From positions 3,348,001 through 3,412,000 of the forward strand of contig NZ_CP133990.1 of assembly GCF_031582905.1 (NCBI RefSeq): DNA of 64,000 nucleotides, given 5' to 3'. Source of the stretch: Pengzhenrongella sp031582905 (lineage in GTDB: Bacteria > Actinomycetota > Actinomycetes > Actinomycetales > Cellulomonadaceae). The notes beneath the pieces were generated by a model. The model was not told the DNA's origin, searched no databases, and was given only the letters and a program-made list of their open reading frames with translations. The number at the start of each line of letters is the position of its first letter. The stretch's first letter is position 1. The translations under genes were made by a program, and so were the position numbers. This document shows positions 17,429 through 24,696 of the stretch, piece by piece.

Positions 17429-17745
17429 CAGGCCTGCATCCTCATGATCTCGGTGAAGGCCTCGACGGCCTTGTTGCGGACGGCGGCGGTCAGCTCGAGG
17501 GCGATCTTGGCCTGGCTCGAGGCGATCGTGTAGTCGTGGATGTCGTCGAGGTCACCGGTGACGGCCTTGATGGCCAGGTCACCCGAGGTCGACTGCAGAC
17601 CCTGGAGGTTGTCGATGGAGCCGGTGAGGGCCGCACCGAAGGCGGCGTCGGCGCCGGGGGCACTCGGGGTCGCGGCCTGCTCGGCCGCGCCCAGGTAGCT
17701 CGTCGGGGCGACGCCGGTGACGGCACCGATGGCGGGGATGGACAT
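17428..17745 (-). CDS. fliE: Flagellar hook-basal body complex protein FliE
   Basis: Small protein joining the MS ring to the rod. 105 residues, usual length. The conserved C-terminal half is clear (DDIHDYTIASSQAKIALELT; AVRNKAVEAFTEIMRMQA). The N-terminus is Ala/Pro-rich and variable, as in the family. The ATG overlaps the flgC stop and its stop overlaps the fliF ATG, so flgB-flgC-fliE-fliF form a tight chain. Confidence 0.94.
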   Translation of the reverse strand: MSIPAIGAVTGVAPTSYLGAAEQAATPSAPGADAAFGAALTGSIDNLQGLQSTSGDLAIKAVTGDLDDIHDYTIASSQAKIALELTAAVRNKAVEAFTEIMRMQA

Positions 17746-18155
17746 CAGCTACGTCCGATCTGGAGGGCTGCCTGGTAGGACTCCTTGGCGCGGTCCACGA
17801 TGGCGGCGTTCGCCTGGTAGCCGCGCTGGGCCATGATCAGCTGGGTCATCTGGCTGGACATGTCGATGTCGGGACGCCGGACGTACCCCTCGGCGTCGGC
17901 CAGCGGGTGGTCGGGCTCGTACGTCATCCGGCCCTCGGCGCTGCCGAGCTCGATGCCGCGGACGCGCACGCCGTCACCGAGCCCGTCGTTGCCGTAGTTG
18001 GCGGCCTCCGCGACGACGTACTTGGCCTGGAAGGCCGCCTCGTCGGTGGAGCGCACCGTGTTGATGTTGGCGAGGTTGTCCGAGACGGCGTCCAGCCACT
18101 TGCGGTGGACGGTCAGGCCGGTGCTCGCGATGCCGATCGCGCCGAAGGTGGTCAT
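17745..18155 (-). CDS. flgC: Flagellar proximal rod protein FlgC
   Basis: Rod subunit. 136 residues, typical. The N-terminal rod signature reads IASTGLTVHRKWLDAVSDNL followed by ANINT, and the C-terminal signature is GYVRRPDIDMSSQMTQLIMA, QRGYQANAAIVDRAKESYQA. The ATG overlaps the flgB stop. Immediately downstream is fliE with a 4-bp overlap, the standard order for this rod segment. Confidence 0.95.
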   Translation of the reverse strand: MTTFGAIGIASTGLTVHRKWLDAVSDNLANINTVRSTDEAAFQAKYVVAEAANYGNDGLGDGVRVRGIELGSAEGRMTYEPDHPLADAEGYVRRPDIDMSSQMTQLIMAQRGYQANAAIVDRAKESYQAALQIGRS

Positions 18156-18496
18156 CAGGAGGTCCTCATCGCGATCCGCATGGACGAGAACTGGCCGTCC
18201 ATGGCCTGCGTGGCGACCTGGTAGCGCAGCTGCGTGTCGACGTTCAGCAGCGTCTCCGCGTCGAGGTTCACGTTGTTGCCGTCGGTGCGGGTGGGCTCGA
18301 GCGAGCGAGCCACGGACGGTGTCACGGCGCCGGAGCCGCTGGACACCGCGGCAGCGAGGGAGTCCTCGAAGGCGACTCGACCGGCGAGGAAGCCGGGAGT
18401 CTGGATGTTGGCGACGTTGTCGGCGATGACGCGCTGGCGCAGCGCGAGGCCGTCCAGCGCGCTGCTGAGCGCGACGAAGGACACGGAAGAGAGCAC
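18155..18496 (-). CDS. flgB: Flagellar proximal rod protein FlgB
   Basis: First rod protein, and first gene of the flgB-to-flgE unit. 113 residues from GTG 18496 (VLSSVSFVALSSALDGLALR). The conserved core QRVIADNVANIQTPGFLAGR and the C-terminal region (LNVDTQLRYQVATQAMDGQF) are clear. GAGGTGG lies 7 bases before the GTG. The frame stays open far upstream, but that stretch overlaps a promoter and palindromic repeats and has no family similarity. A sigma-28-type promoter ends 76 bp before the start. Confidence 0.92.
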   Translation of the reverse strand: MLSSVSFVALSSALDGLALRQRVIADNVANIQTPGFLAGRVAFEDSLAAAVSSGSGAVTPSVARSLEPTRTDGNNVNLDAETLLNVDTQLRYQVATQAMDGQFSSMRIAMRTS

Positions 18497-18571
18497 GTGG
18501 AGGCCACCTCGGGGAGACGGTGAAGACGGCCGGTCCGTGGCCTGCGAGTCGAGCGATCCATGCTCACGCTG

Positions 18572-18600
18572 CTCATCGGTGCGATGCGGGTCGGTGTGAG
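18572..18600 (-). promoter_or_regulatory. sigma-28 (FliA)-type promoter for the flgBC-fliEFGHIJK-flgDE unit
   Basis: Minus strand: CTCA (18600-18597), 16 bases, ACCGATGAG (18580-18572). Same boxes and spacing as the flbD and fliC sites. It lies in the 391-bp gap between flgB and the DUF559 gene, which otherwise holds repeats E and F. Confidence 0.75.
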
Positions 18601-18635
18601 GTGTTTGTGCCACCCGACCTGCGGCGCCCTCCCCT

Positions 18636-18696
18636 GCCGAGTGCGACCTTTTCCACCCGTCACGGCCCGCGAAGGGTGGGGAACGTCGCACTCGTG
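18636..18696. repeat. 61-bp palindromic element, copy E
   Basis: GCCGAGTGCGAC at the left, GTCGCACTCGTG at the right. Inside, CCACCC pairs with GGGTGG, leaving a short unpaired part on each side (CTTTT against GGAAC). It lies 21 bp from copy F, between the flgB promoter and the DUF559 gene. Confidence 0.85.
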
Positions 18697-18717
18697 CCCA
18701 GTCGGAGCGTCGTCTTC

Positions 18718-18778
18718 GCCGAGTGCGACCCTTTTCCACCCGTCGCGGCTTGCGACGGGTGAAGAACGTCGCACTCGC
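18718..18778. repeat. 61-bp palindromic element, copy F
   Basis: Arms GCCGAGTGCGAC and GTCGCACTCGC, with inner arms CACCCGTCGC and GCGACGGGTG around the loop GGCTT. It shares CCTTTTCCACCC with copy E but has a longer inner stem. It ends 109 bp before the DUF559 start codon. Confidence 0.88.
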
Positions 18779-18887
18779 GGCGGCAGGGTGCGGGTGTGGG
18801 CGTCCTCGGGCGTGCGCGGGGCACCGTCGTCCACCGGGACGCGTCGACTCGGGCCGACCGGCCCGGGCGTCGGCCCACCGTGTCGGG

Positions 18888-19817
18888 ATGCCACGGCCAC
18901 TCACCCCGATCCCCTCACAGCTCACGTCGACGCCGTTCTCGCGGCGCGACGCCCTCGCCGTCAGCGTCACCGACCGGACGTTGGAAGGCCCCTCGTACCG
19001 ACCGATGCTGCAGGGCGCGCACGCCTGCGCCACCCTCCAGGTCACCCACGCCGCGCGGATCCGGGCGGCGCGGACGGTCCTGCCCGACGACGCCGTCCTG
19101 GGCGGACGGTCCGCGCTCTGGGCCTGGGGCGTCGAGGTCGCCTCCGAGGACACACCCGTCGAGGTGATCCTTCCTCCGGACCGGCGGGTCCGGAACCGCG
19201 CGCAGGTGAGGGTTCGTGGCGACGTGCTCTTGCCGGGCGAGTGGGTCGCCTCCGCGTGGGGTCCGACCACGACGCCGGCGCGCACCGCGTTCGACGTGGG
19301 TCGACGTGGTGTCCTGCGTGAGTCGGTGCCCCTGCTCGACGCCCTCGCCCGCGCGACCGGTGTCACCGCCGACGACGTCGCCCGCCTCGCCCGCGTGCAC
19401 CGCGGCGCTCGGCACCTGACCCGGCTCACTCCGGCGCTGGCCGAGATGGACGGACGGTCCGAGTCGATGCGGGAGTCGCTGCTGCGCCTCCTCGTGGCCG
19501 AGGCCGGTTTCGACCGGCCGGTGCTCCAGCACACCGTCCGGGACGCCGACGGGCGATTCGTGGCGAGGGTCGATCTCGCGTGGCCCGAGCTGCGACTCGC
19601 GCTGGAGTACGACGGCAGCCACCATGACGACCCAGCGCAGATCATGCACGACCGCCGACGCCTGAACGCGCTGCACGCCTGCGGCTGGCGAGTGCTGGTG
19701 ATCGACCGCCACCAGATGCGCGACGAGGCGCGGGTGGTCGGCATGATCCGGGATCTACGCCGCACGGCCGCGACGTCACGGCGAGTTGACCCCGAGTGCG
19801 ACGAAACCCACCCATGA
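18888..19817 (+). CDS. DUF559 (Vsr-like fold) protein with AbiEi-like N-terminal region, flanked by 61-bp palindromes
   Basis: 309 residues from ATG 18888. The N-terminal ~180 residues follow the pattern common in actinobacterial DUF559 proteins, resembling AbiEi-type antitoxins (VLGGRSALWAWGV, PVEVILPPDRRVRNRAQVRV, TTPARTAFDV, LLDALARATG). The C-terminal ~100 residues are the DUF559 nuclease-like fold (RVDLAWPELRLALEYDGSHH, HDRRRLNALHACGWRVLVID), with E/D residues in plausible catalytic positions. It is the only plus-strand gene between 322 and 24696, so it looks inserted in the flagellar block. Repeats E/F precede it and G/H follow; its last codons (PECDETHP-stop) lie inside repeat G. Biological role unknown. 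Confidence 0.8.
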   Translation: MPRPLTPIPSQLTSTPFSRRDALAVSVTDRTLEGPSYRPMLQGAHACATLQVTHAARIRAARTVLPDDAVLGGRSALWAWGVEVASEDTPVEVILPPDRRVRNRAQVRVRGDVLLPGEWVASAWGPTTTPARTAFDVGRRGVLRESVPLLDALARATGVTADDVARLARVHRGARHLTRLTPALAEMDGRSESMRESLLRLLVAEAGFDRPVLQHTVRDADGRFVARVDLAWPELRLALEYDGSHHDDPAQIMHDRRRLNALHACGWRVLVIDRHQMRDEARVVGMIRDLRRTAATSRRVDPECDETHP

Positions 19818-19851
19818 CGCGCCACCAAACGTGGAGAAGGTCGCACTCGGC
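19791..19851. repeat. 61-bp palindromic element, copy G (overlaps the DUF559 stop codon)
   Basis: CCCGAGTGCGACGAAACCCACC at the left and AGAAGGTCGCACTCGGC at the right, exactly 61 bp. The outer 10-11 bases pair perfectly; the interior pairs less well than in copies D, F and H. The DUF559 stop codon TGA is at 19815-19817, inside the element, so the repeat encodes the end of the protein. Confidence 0.85.
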
Positions 19852-19873
19852 AGGAGTCGAGGTCACCGCCCTA

Positions 19874-19934
19874 CGCGAGTGCGACGAAATCCACCTGTGC
19901 GGTGACGCGACAGGTGGAGAAGGTCGCACTCGGC
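19874..19934. repeat. 61-bp palindromic element, copy H
   Basis: CGAGTGCGACGAAATCCACCTGT and ACAGGTGGAGAAGGTCGCACTCG. The outer 10 bp and inner 9 bp pair, with a symmetrical 4-base mismatch between (GAAA against GAAG). It starts 22 bp after copy G and ends 5 bp from the stop codon of the minus-strand gene at 19940, so it may form the 3' hairpin of the fliD-fliS unit. Confidence 0.88.
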
Positions 19935-19939
19935 GGTGG

Positions 19940-20290
19940 TCAGCCGGCGGTGTCGAGGTAGACGGGGGTGGACTCGGCGTCGGCGCGCATGCCTTCGACG
20001 GCGCGCAGCTGGCGGCGGCTGTGCGACGCCGCGTCGGCGAGCTGCTGGGCGACGCGGAGCTGACGCGCCAGCAGGGCGCGCGCCCGATCGAGGAGTGGGG
20101 CGGGCAGCATCCCGAGGCCGGACGGTGGCGTCCAGGCGGCCAACCGCATCGCGTCGCGGCGCGCTGCTGCGTGGCCCGTGACGAGCAGCGCCTCGGCCTC
20201 GTCGACGCTGAGCTCGAGCTCGGCGAGCGCGTCCGACCACGCCGCGTCCCACGCGGGCGCGACGTCGGCGCCCGCGAGCACCGCGGTCAT
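19940..20290 (-). CDS. Small protein in the fliT position, function unknown
   Basis: 116 residues, Ala/Leu-rich and probably all-helical (AELELSVDEAEALLVTGHAA; LLDRARALLARQLRVAQQLA). I do not recognise a family from sequence alone. It overlaps the fliS stop by 4 bp (ATGA) and is the last gene of the fliD-fliS unit. In many bacteria that slot holds FliT, a small helical chaperone of FliD, so a FliT-like role is a reasonable guess but not shown. Repeat H follows 5 bp after its stop. Confidence 0.7.
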   Translation of the reverse strand: MTAVLAGADVAPAWDAAWSDALAELELSVDEAEALLVTGHAAARRDAMRLAAWTPPSGLGMLPAPLLDRARALLARQLRVAQQLADAASHSRRQLRAVEGMRADAESTPVYLDTAG

Positions 20291-20745
20291 CCGATGCCGA
20301 GCTCACCGCCCACCGCGGGCTCGCCGAAGGCGGGCGCGGTGCGCTGGGTCGGGATGACGGGGGTGGCCGACGCCGCCAGGGTCGCGGCGGCCTCGTGCCA
20401 CGCGTCCCGCAGCGGGATGACGAGGTCGCGGGCCTTCGCGGTGCGGTCGGCGTCACCGGAGATCGAGCAGCCCATGAGCTCGCGCAGCAGGAACATGTAG
20501 ATCTCCATGAGCGGCTTCCCGCCGTCCCAGGCGTCGACCTGGAGCGTCGAGGCGAGCGACGAGACGATCTCCTGCGCATGGTCGAGCTGGTCGGCCGCGG
20601 CGGAGCGGTCACCCGCGCGCTGCGACGCCTCGGCACGGGACAGGTCCAGCACGAGGCGGTCGTACAGCATCGTGAGGATCTGCTGGGGGCCGGCGGTGGC
20701 GACGGCGTTGTCGAGGAACCGGTTGCGGGTCAGGGCGTAGTTCAT
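20287..20745 (-). CDS. fliS: Flagellin export chaperone FliS
   Basis: Binds flagellin in the cytoplasm and delivers it to the export gate. 152 residues from ATG 20745 (MNYALTRNRFLDNAVATAGP), with the FliS hallmark QQILTMLYDRLVLDLSRAEA and EIVSSLASTLQVDAWDG followed by LMEIYMFLLRELM. The C-terminal ~35 residues are an Ala/Pro/Thr extension. An in-frame region upstream belongs to fliD in another frame and was excluded. The start lies 25 bp after the fliD stop. Confidence 0.93.
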   Translation of the reverse strand: MNYALTRNRFLDNAVATAGPQQILTMLYDRLVLDLSRAEASQRAGDRSAAADQLDHAQEIVSSLASTLQVDAWDGGKPLMEIYMFLLRELMGCSISGDADRTAKARDLVIPLRDAWHEAAATLAASATPVIPTQRTAPAFGEPAVGGELGIG

Positions 20746-20770
20746 GGGGTGCTCCGGGGTCTGTCGGTCG

Positions 20771-22180
20771 TCAGCGGTTGTTCGCCATGAGGGCGCTGAT
20801 CTGGCCGGAGAGCCAGCTGCCCTGCGCCTGGAGGCCGCTGAGGCCGACCTCCATAGCGGTGTAGGTGGCCTGCAGCCCGGCGCGTCGCACCTCGAGACGG
20901 CGGTCCCAGTCGCTGACCTGCTGGGAGAGGTTCTTGCTGAACGTCTCCTGCGACTTGACCTTGAGCGAGAGGGAGCCGTCGATGGGGTCGGCGATCTCCT
21001 TGGCGGCGTCGGCCACGCGCGCGGCGACGCCCATGACGACCGCCTGCACCCTGTTCGGGTCGGCGGCCATCGCGGCGGTGAATTTCGCGTCGTCGAACGT
21101 GATGGTGCCGTCACGGCCGAGCACCATGCCGACCTCCGACGGCGAGATGCCGTCGACCGGCTGCGACGCGGCGGCGAGCACCTTCTGGTTCACACCACGG
21201 GTCGCGCTGTCCCCGGAGAGGACACCACCGCTGATGACGGTGCGGCCGTCGGCCGACGTGGTGGTGCTGGCGGCGGTGCGCGACTTCACCTCCGAGAAGA
21301 CGACGCCGAGGGCACCGACGAGATTGGACGCGAGCTTCTTGAGCGCCGCGTCGTCCCGGACGACCGTGACGGTGACCGGGTCCTTCTCCTGGGCGGTGAC
21401 CGTCAGGTCCACACCGGTGAGGACGCCACTGAACGTGTTCGTCGCCGAGGTCACCTTCTCCTCGAAGCCGGTCTTGCCGGCCCAGAGGGTGATCTGCGCA
21501 TCGGTCGGCTTCGTGAGGGCGTCCGCGCGGCTCATGACCGCTGTGGGCGACGTCGTCTCGGCGGTCACCGTGCCGCTGTACAGGTCGAAGGCCGCCGGGG
21601 TGCCGGTCGCCTTGGAGGTGATCTGCAGACGCGATTCGGTCGGCGACACGGTCACGACCGTCGCGGTGACACCGGCGTCGGACTTGTTCAGCGCCGCAGC
21701 GAAGCCGGCGAGGTCTTTCACGTCGGTCAACGACACGGTCGTGTACTTCTCCGCGCCGGCGGCACCGCTCTTGAGGGTGACGCTCGCTGGGACGGCGCCG
21801 TCGGGCTGCTCAGAGGTGGCGAAGAGCTTCGCCAGTGACGCGATCTTCGGGCTGAGGGACGTCTGACCGGTCGCGAGCTGGTCGACGGTGAAGCTGAGCG
21901 ATGAGACGCCCGCACCGGCCTTGGCCGTCGCCGTGACGCTCTTCGCCGAGCTCGAGGCGGTGGCGGCTCCCCACGACTCGGCCTTGGCGGCGGCCTTGGC
22001 CGCATCGCCGAGCGACGCCACCTTGGTGTTCAGGCCCTGGAGCGCCGAGATGAAGCTCTGGGTCGTGCTGACCTTGGACTTGAGCAGGGTCTGCGGCATG
22101 GCCTCGACCTGCATGAGGCTGTTGATCAGTGCCGTGGTGTCGAGACCGCTGACGATCCCGTCGATGCCCATCGAAGCCAT
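20771..22180 (-). CDS. fliD: Flagellar filament capping protein FliD
   Basis: Filament cap and distal chaperone for flagellin assembly. 469 residues from ATG 22180 (MASMGIDGIVSGLDTTALIN). The N-terminal coiled-coil region (SLMQVEAMPQTLLKSKVSTT, FISALQGLNTKVASLGDAAK) and C-terminal coiled coil (VSDWDRRLEVRRAGLQATYT, AMEVGLSGLQAQGSWLSGQI) are clear. GGGGAC lies 7-8 bases before the ATG. The open frame upstream is non-coding leader. No sigma-28-type site was found directly upstream, so read-through past the fliC hairpin or an unseen promoter may serve it. Confidence 0.93.
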   Translation of the reverse strand: MASMGIDGIVSGLDTTALINSLMQVEAMPQTLLKSKVSTTQSFISALQGLNTKVASLGDAAKAAAKAESWGAATASSSAKSVTATAKAGAGVSSLSFTVDQLATGQTSLSPKIASLAKLFATSEQPDGAVPASVTLKSGAAGAEKYTTVSLTDVKDLAGFAAALNKSDAGVTATVVTVSPTESRLQITSKATGTPAAFDLYSGTVTAETTSPTAVMSRADALTKPTDAQITLWAGKTGFEEKVTSATNTFSGVLTGVDLTVTAQEKDPVTVTVVRDDAALKKLASNLVGALGVVFSEVKSRTAASTTTSADGRTVISGGVLSGDSATRGVNQKVLAAASQPVDGISPSEVGMVLGRDGTITFDDAKFTAAMAADPNRVQAVVMGVAARVADAAKEIADPIDGSLSLKVKSQETFSKNLSQQVSDWDRRLEVRRAGLQATYTAMEVGLSGLQAQGSWLSGQISALMANNR

Positions 22181-22238
22181 GCGTTTCGTCCCCCTGGTGG
22201 TCGTGCGACGTACGGCCGCCCGAGGGGCGGCGGAGGAC

Positions 22239-22278
22239 GACCGGCGGTGGGCGACGATCAGGTCACCCACCGCCGGTC
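22239..22278 (-). terminator. Stem-loop terminator after fliC
   Basis: 13-bp perfect inverted repeat (22239-22251 with 22266-22278; core CCGGCGGTGGG / CCCACCGCCGG) around a 14-base loop, 55 bp after the fliC stop. No long U-tract follows, as is common at this G+C content. Confidence 0.65.
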
Positions 22279-22332
22279 GGTACTGCGGTCGTTCAGGTCG
22301 TGCTGTGGTGCACCGGCTCACGCCGGCTCAGA

Positions 22333-23505
22333 TCACCGCAGGAGGGACAGGACGCCCTGGGGGATCTGGTTGGCCTGCGAGAGCATGGCCGTACCCGCCT
22401 GCGAGAGGATCTGCGAACGGGTCATGTTCATCATCTCGGAGGCCATGTCGGTGTCGCGGATCCGGGACTCGGACGCGGAGAGGTTCTCCACGGCGACGTT
22501 GACGTTCTTGATGGTGTGCTCGAAGCGGTTCTGGAGAGCACCCAGGTTGGCACGAGCGGTCGAGACGTCCTTGATCTTCTCGTCCAGCAGGTTGATCGAC
22601 TCCTGCGCAGCCGTCGCCGACGAGAAGTCGAGACCGACCTTGGTGGCCGCCACGGGGTTACCCCCGTCGACGCCTGCACCGGGGTCTGCTGCCCCCACCG
22701 TTCCGCCGTTGATCGCCTTGACCGTGATGCCGGTAGCGGCACCATCGACGTCCTTGATCACGTCGACCGTGAAGTTGGCGTTGAAGTTCTCGTCCGCCGA
22801 CAGGGCGTCTGCCAGGCCCTGCACGCTGGCCGGCGCGGAAGCCAGGCTCACCACGACATCCGAAGTAACGCCGGAGCCGTTGTCCACCGCGAAGCTGTAG
22901 TCGCCGGCGGCCAGCGCCGTGCGGTCGACGTTGAACTCGGTGCCCTTCGTCGCCAAAGTGCCAGTCGAGAGCTCCTTCGCGATGGACGCGATGTTGGCCG
23001 AGGAAAGGTTGACCTCGATCTGGCTGTTCCCGTTGCCGTCGGCGCCGACCTGGAACTTCAGCTTGCCGCTGCCGCCGCCGGCGCTGCCGTCGAGGAGCTT
23101 GGTGCCGTTGAAGTTGGTCGACTGAGCGATGCGATCCAGCTCGGAGACGAGCTGCGTCGCCTCGGTGTCGATGTTCTTACGAGCCTCCGCGTTGTTGGAG
23201 TCGTTACCGGCCTGCACGCCAAGGTCACGCACGCGCTGCAGGATGGAGTGCACCTCGGTCAGGGCGCCCTCAGCGGTCTGCACGACCGAGATGCCGTCCT
23301 GGGCGTTGCGGGCCGCGACCTTCAGACCGCCGACCTGCGAGCGCAGGCCCTCGGAGATGGCCAGACCAGCAGCGTCGTCCGCCGCGCGGTTGATGCGGAA
23401 CCCGCTCGAGAGCTTCTCGAGGGACTTCGCCTGGTCGTTCTGCGTGTTGGACAGGTTGCGGTACGAGTTCATCGCCGCGATGTTCTGGTTGATCGAGAGA
23501 GCCAT
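22333..23505 (-). CDS. fliC: Flagellin
   Basis: Filament subunit, exported by the flagellar apparatus. 390 residues from ATG 23505, preceded by the strong ribosome site GGAGG. The conserved N-terminal D0/D1 region (MALSINQNIAAMNSYRNLSN; LEKLSSGFRINRAADDAAGL) and C-terminal region (RFEHTIKNVNVAVENLSASE; MNMTRSQILSQAGTAMLSQA) flank a variable middle (~160-290). The end, IPQGVLSLLR, matches the usual flagellin terminus. It has its own sigma-28-type promoter and terminator hairpin. Base use in the middle is slightly less G+C-rich than its neighbours, as expected of a highly expressed Asn/Ser/Thr-rich protein. Confidence 0.97.
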   Translation of the reverse strand: MALSINQNIAAMNSYRNLSNTQNDQAKSLEKLSSGFRINRAADDAAGLAISEGLRSQVGGLKVAARNAQDGISVVQTAEGALTEVHSILQRVRDLGVQAGNDSNNAEARKNIDTEATQLVSELDRIAQSTNFNGTKLLDGSAGGGSGKLKFQVGADGNGNSQIEVNLSSANIASIAKELSTGTLATKGTEFNVDRTALAAGDYSFAVDNGSGVTSDVVVSLASAPASVQGLADALSADENFNANFTVDVIKDVDGAATGITVKAINGGTVGAADPGAGVDGGNPVAATKVGLDFSSATAAQESINLLDEKIKDVSTARANLGALQNRFEHTIKNVNVAVENLSASESRIRDTDMASEMMNMTRSQILSQAGTAMLSQANQIPQGVLSLLR

Positions 23506-23568
23506 GATGTTTTTCCTCCGTGTGTTGGCTCGGACTTGCTGTTCGCCCATCCATGGGCTGACACCTTG

Positions 23569-23597
23569 CTCATCGGTCTCCCCCCGGGGGCGATGAG
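23569..23597 (-). promoter_or_regulatory. sigma-28 (FliA)-type promoter of fliC
   Basis: Minus strand: CTCA (23597-23594), 16 bases, ACCGATGAG (23577-23569). The -10 ends 63 bp before the fliC ATG. As the flagellin promoter it anchors the assignment of the other sites to FliA. Confidence 0.8.
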
Positions 23598-23662
23598 GTT
23601 TTCGTCGGACGAGTTTTCACAGCTCCCGGAGCTCAGACCCGACACCGGGACCACCAACGACG

Positions 23663-23696
23663 AACGCCCACCATCCCGCGAGGGATGAGGGGCGTT
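23663..23696 (-). terminator. Compound hairpin after fliA
   Basis: AACGCCC (23663-23669) pairs with GGGCGTT (23690-23696), and inside it CATCCC pairs with GGGATG around GCGA. It lies 107 bp after the fliA stop and just upstream of the fliC promoter, so it could separate the two transcripts. Confidence 0.55.
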
Positions 23697-23802
23697 GCGA
23701 CGTTCCGTGAGTGGGCGGTCGAGGCACGTGATGCGTGCGCACACCGTGCGCCTCGATCGTCATCCCGGACGGGAGGACGGACCGTGGCGGTCCGGTGGTG
23801 CG

Positions 23803-24696
23803 TCAGCCGGCGTAGGCGACCTCCGACGCGTGCGCGGCGGCCGGCACGGCCGACGGACGCTGCTGCGGCAGCACGGCCGGGCCGGTCGACGCGATCGTCG
23901 ACGCGCGGGCCAGGAACGACGCCTGCTGGGCGACGAGGTCGAAGTACGCCTTGCGGCGACGCTCGGCGACGCCGTCCGGACGCTCGGCGACCGGGACGAG
24001 GGTCGGCTCGAGGGACGCGTTCATGCCGTCCTTCATGAGCCCGAGCGCCTCGGTGCGCAGCTGGCTGATGCGGGACTGCGTCACGCCGAGCTCCTCGGCG
24101 AGCTCGACGACCGGACGGTCGTGGAAGAAGAGCTCCTCGACGACGTACCGCAGCCGCTCGGGCAGCGCCTTCACCGCGGCGTGCAGGTGCTGCATCTTCT
24201 CGTTGACGAGGACGTTCTCCTCCGGGCCGATGCTCGGCTCGGAGACGGTGTCCGCGATCGCGGAGTCGAACGCCTCGATGGAGAGGATGCGACGGTCGGC
24301 GTCGCTGCGGGCGGCGTCGACCTCGGCCACCCCGGTGCCCATCGCGGAGGCGATCTCCTCGCGGCTGGGGGTCCGGCCCAGCTTCGAGGTCAGCTCGTCC
24401 GACGTCGTGCTGACCCGGCGGGCACGCTGGCGGGCGCCACGCGAGACCCAGTCCATCGAGCGGAGCTCGTCGAGCAGCGCACCGCGGATGCGGAGGGCGG
24501 CGTAGCGGGCGAAGGGGACGCCGGTCTCGGCGTCGTAGGCCTGGGCGGCCTGGACCAGCGCGAGAGACCCGGCGGAGCTCAGGTCGTCGCGGGAGACGTA
24601 AGCCGGGACACGGCCGAGGAGCTCGGAGACGTGGTAGCCGACGAGGGGCAGGTTGGCCGTGACGAGGTCGTTGACGGCTTCGGGTGAGTTGCGCAC
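23803..24696 (-). CDS. fliA: Sigma-28 family RNA polymerase sigma factor (FliA/WhiG type)
   Basis: Directs transcription of flagellar genes. 297 residues from GTG 24696, chosen because AAGGGG lies 5 bases upstream; a second GTG six codons earlier is the alternative. Region 2 is clear (LVGYHVSELLGRVPAYVSRD; YAALRIRGALLDELRSMDWV), region 3 (TSKLGRTPSREEIASAMGTG) and region 4 (LPERLRYVVEELFFHDRPVV; LGVTQSRISQLRTEALGLMK) follow. The last ~65 residues are an Ala-rich extension outside the sigma regions. It lies divergent to flgN and upstream of fliC. The five CTCA-N16-NCCGATGA-type sites in the window are its likely targets. Confidence 0.93.
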   Translation of the reverse strand: MRNSPEAVNDLVTANLPLVGYHVSELLGRVPAYVSRDDLSSAGSLALVQAAQAYDAETGVPFARYAALRIRGALLDELRSMDWVSRGARQRARRVSTTSDELTSKLGRTPSREEIASAMGTGVAEVDAARSDADRRILSIEAFDSAIADTVSEPSIGPEENVLVNEKMQHLHAAVKALPERLRYVVEELFFHDRPVVELAEELGVTQSRISQLRTEALGLMKDGMNASLEPTLVPVAERPDGVAERRRKAYFDLVAQQASFLARASTIASTGPAVLPQQRPSAVPAAAHASEVAYAG

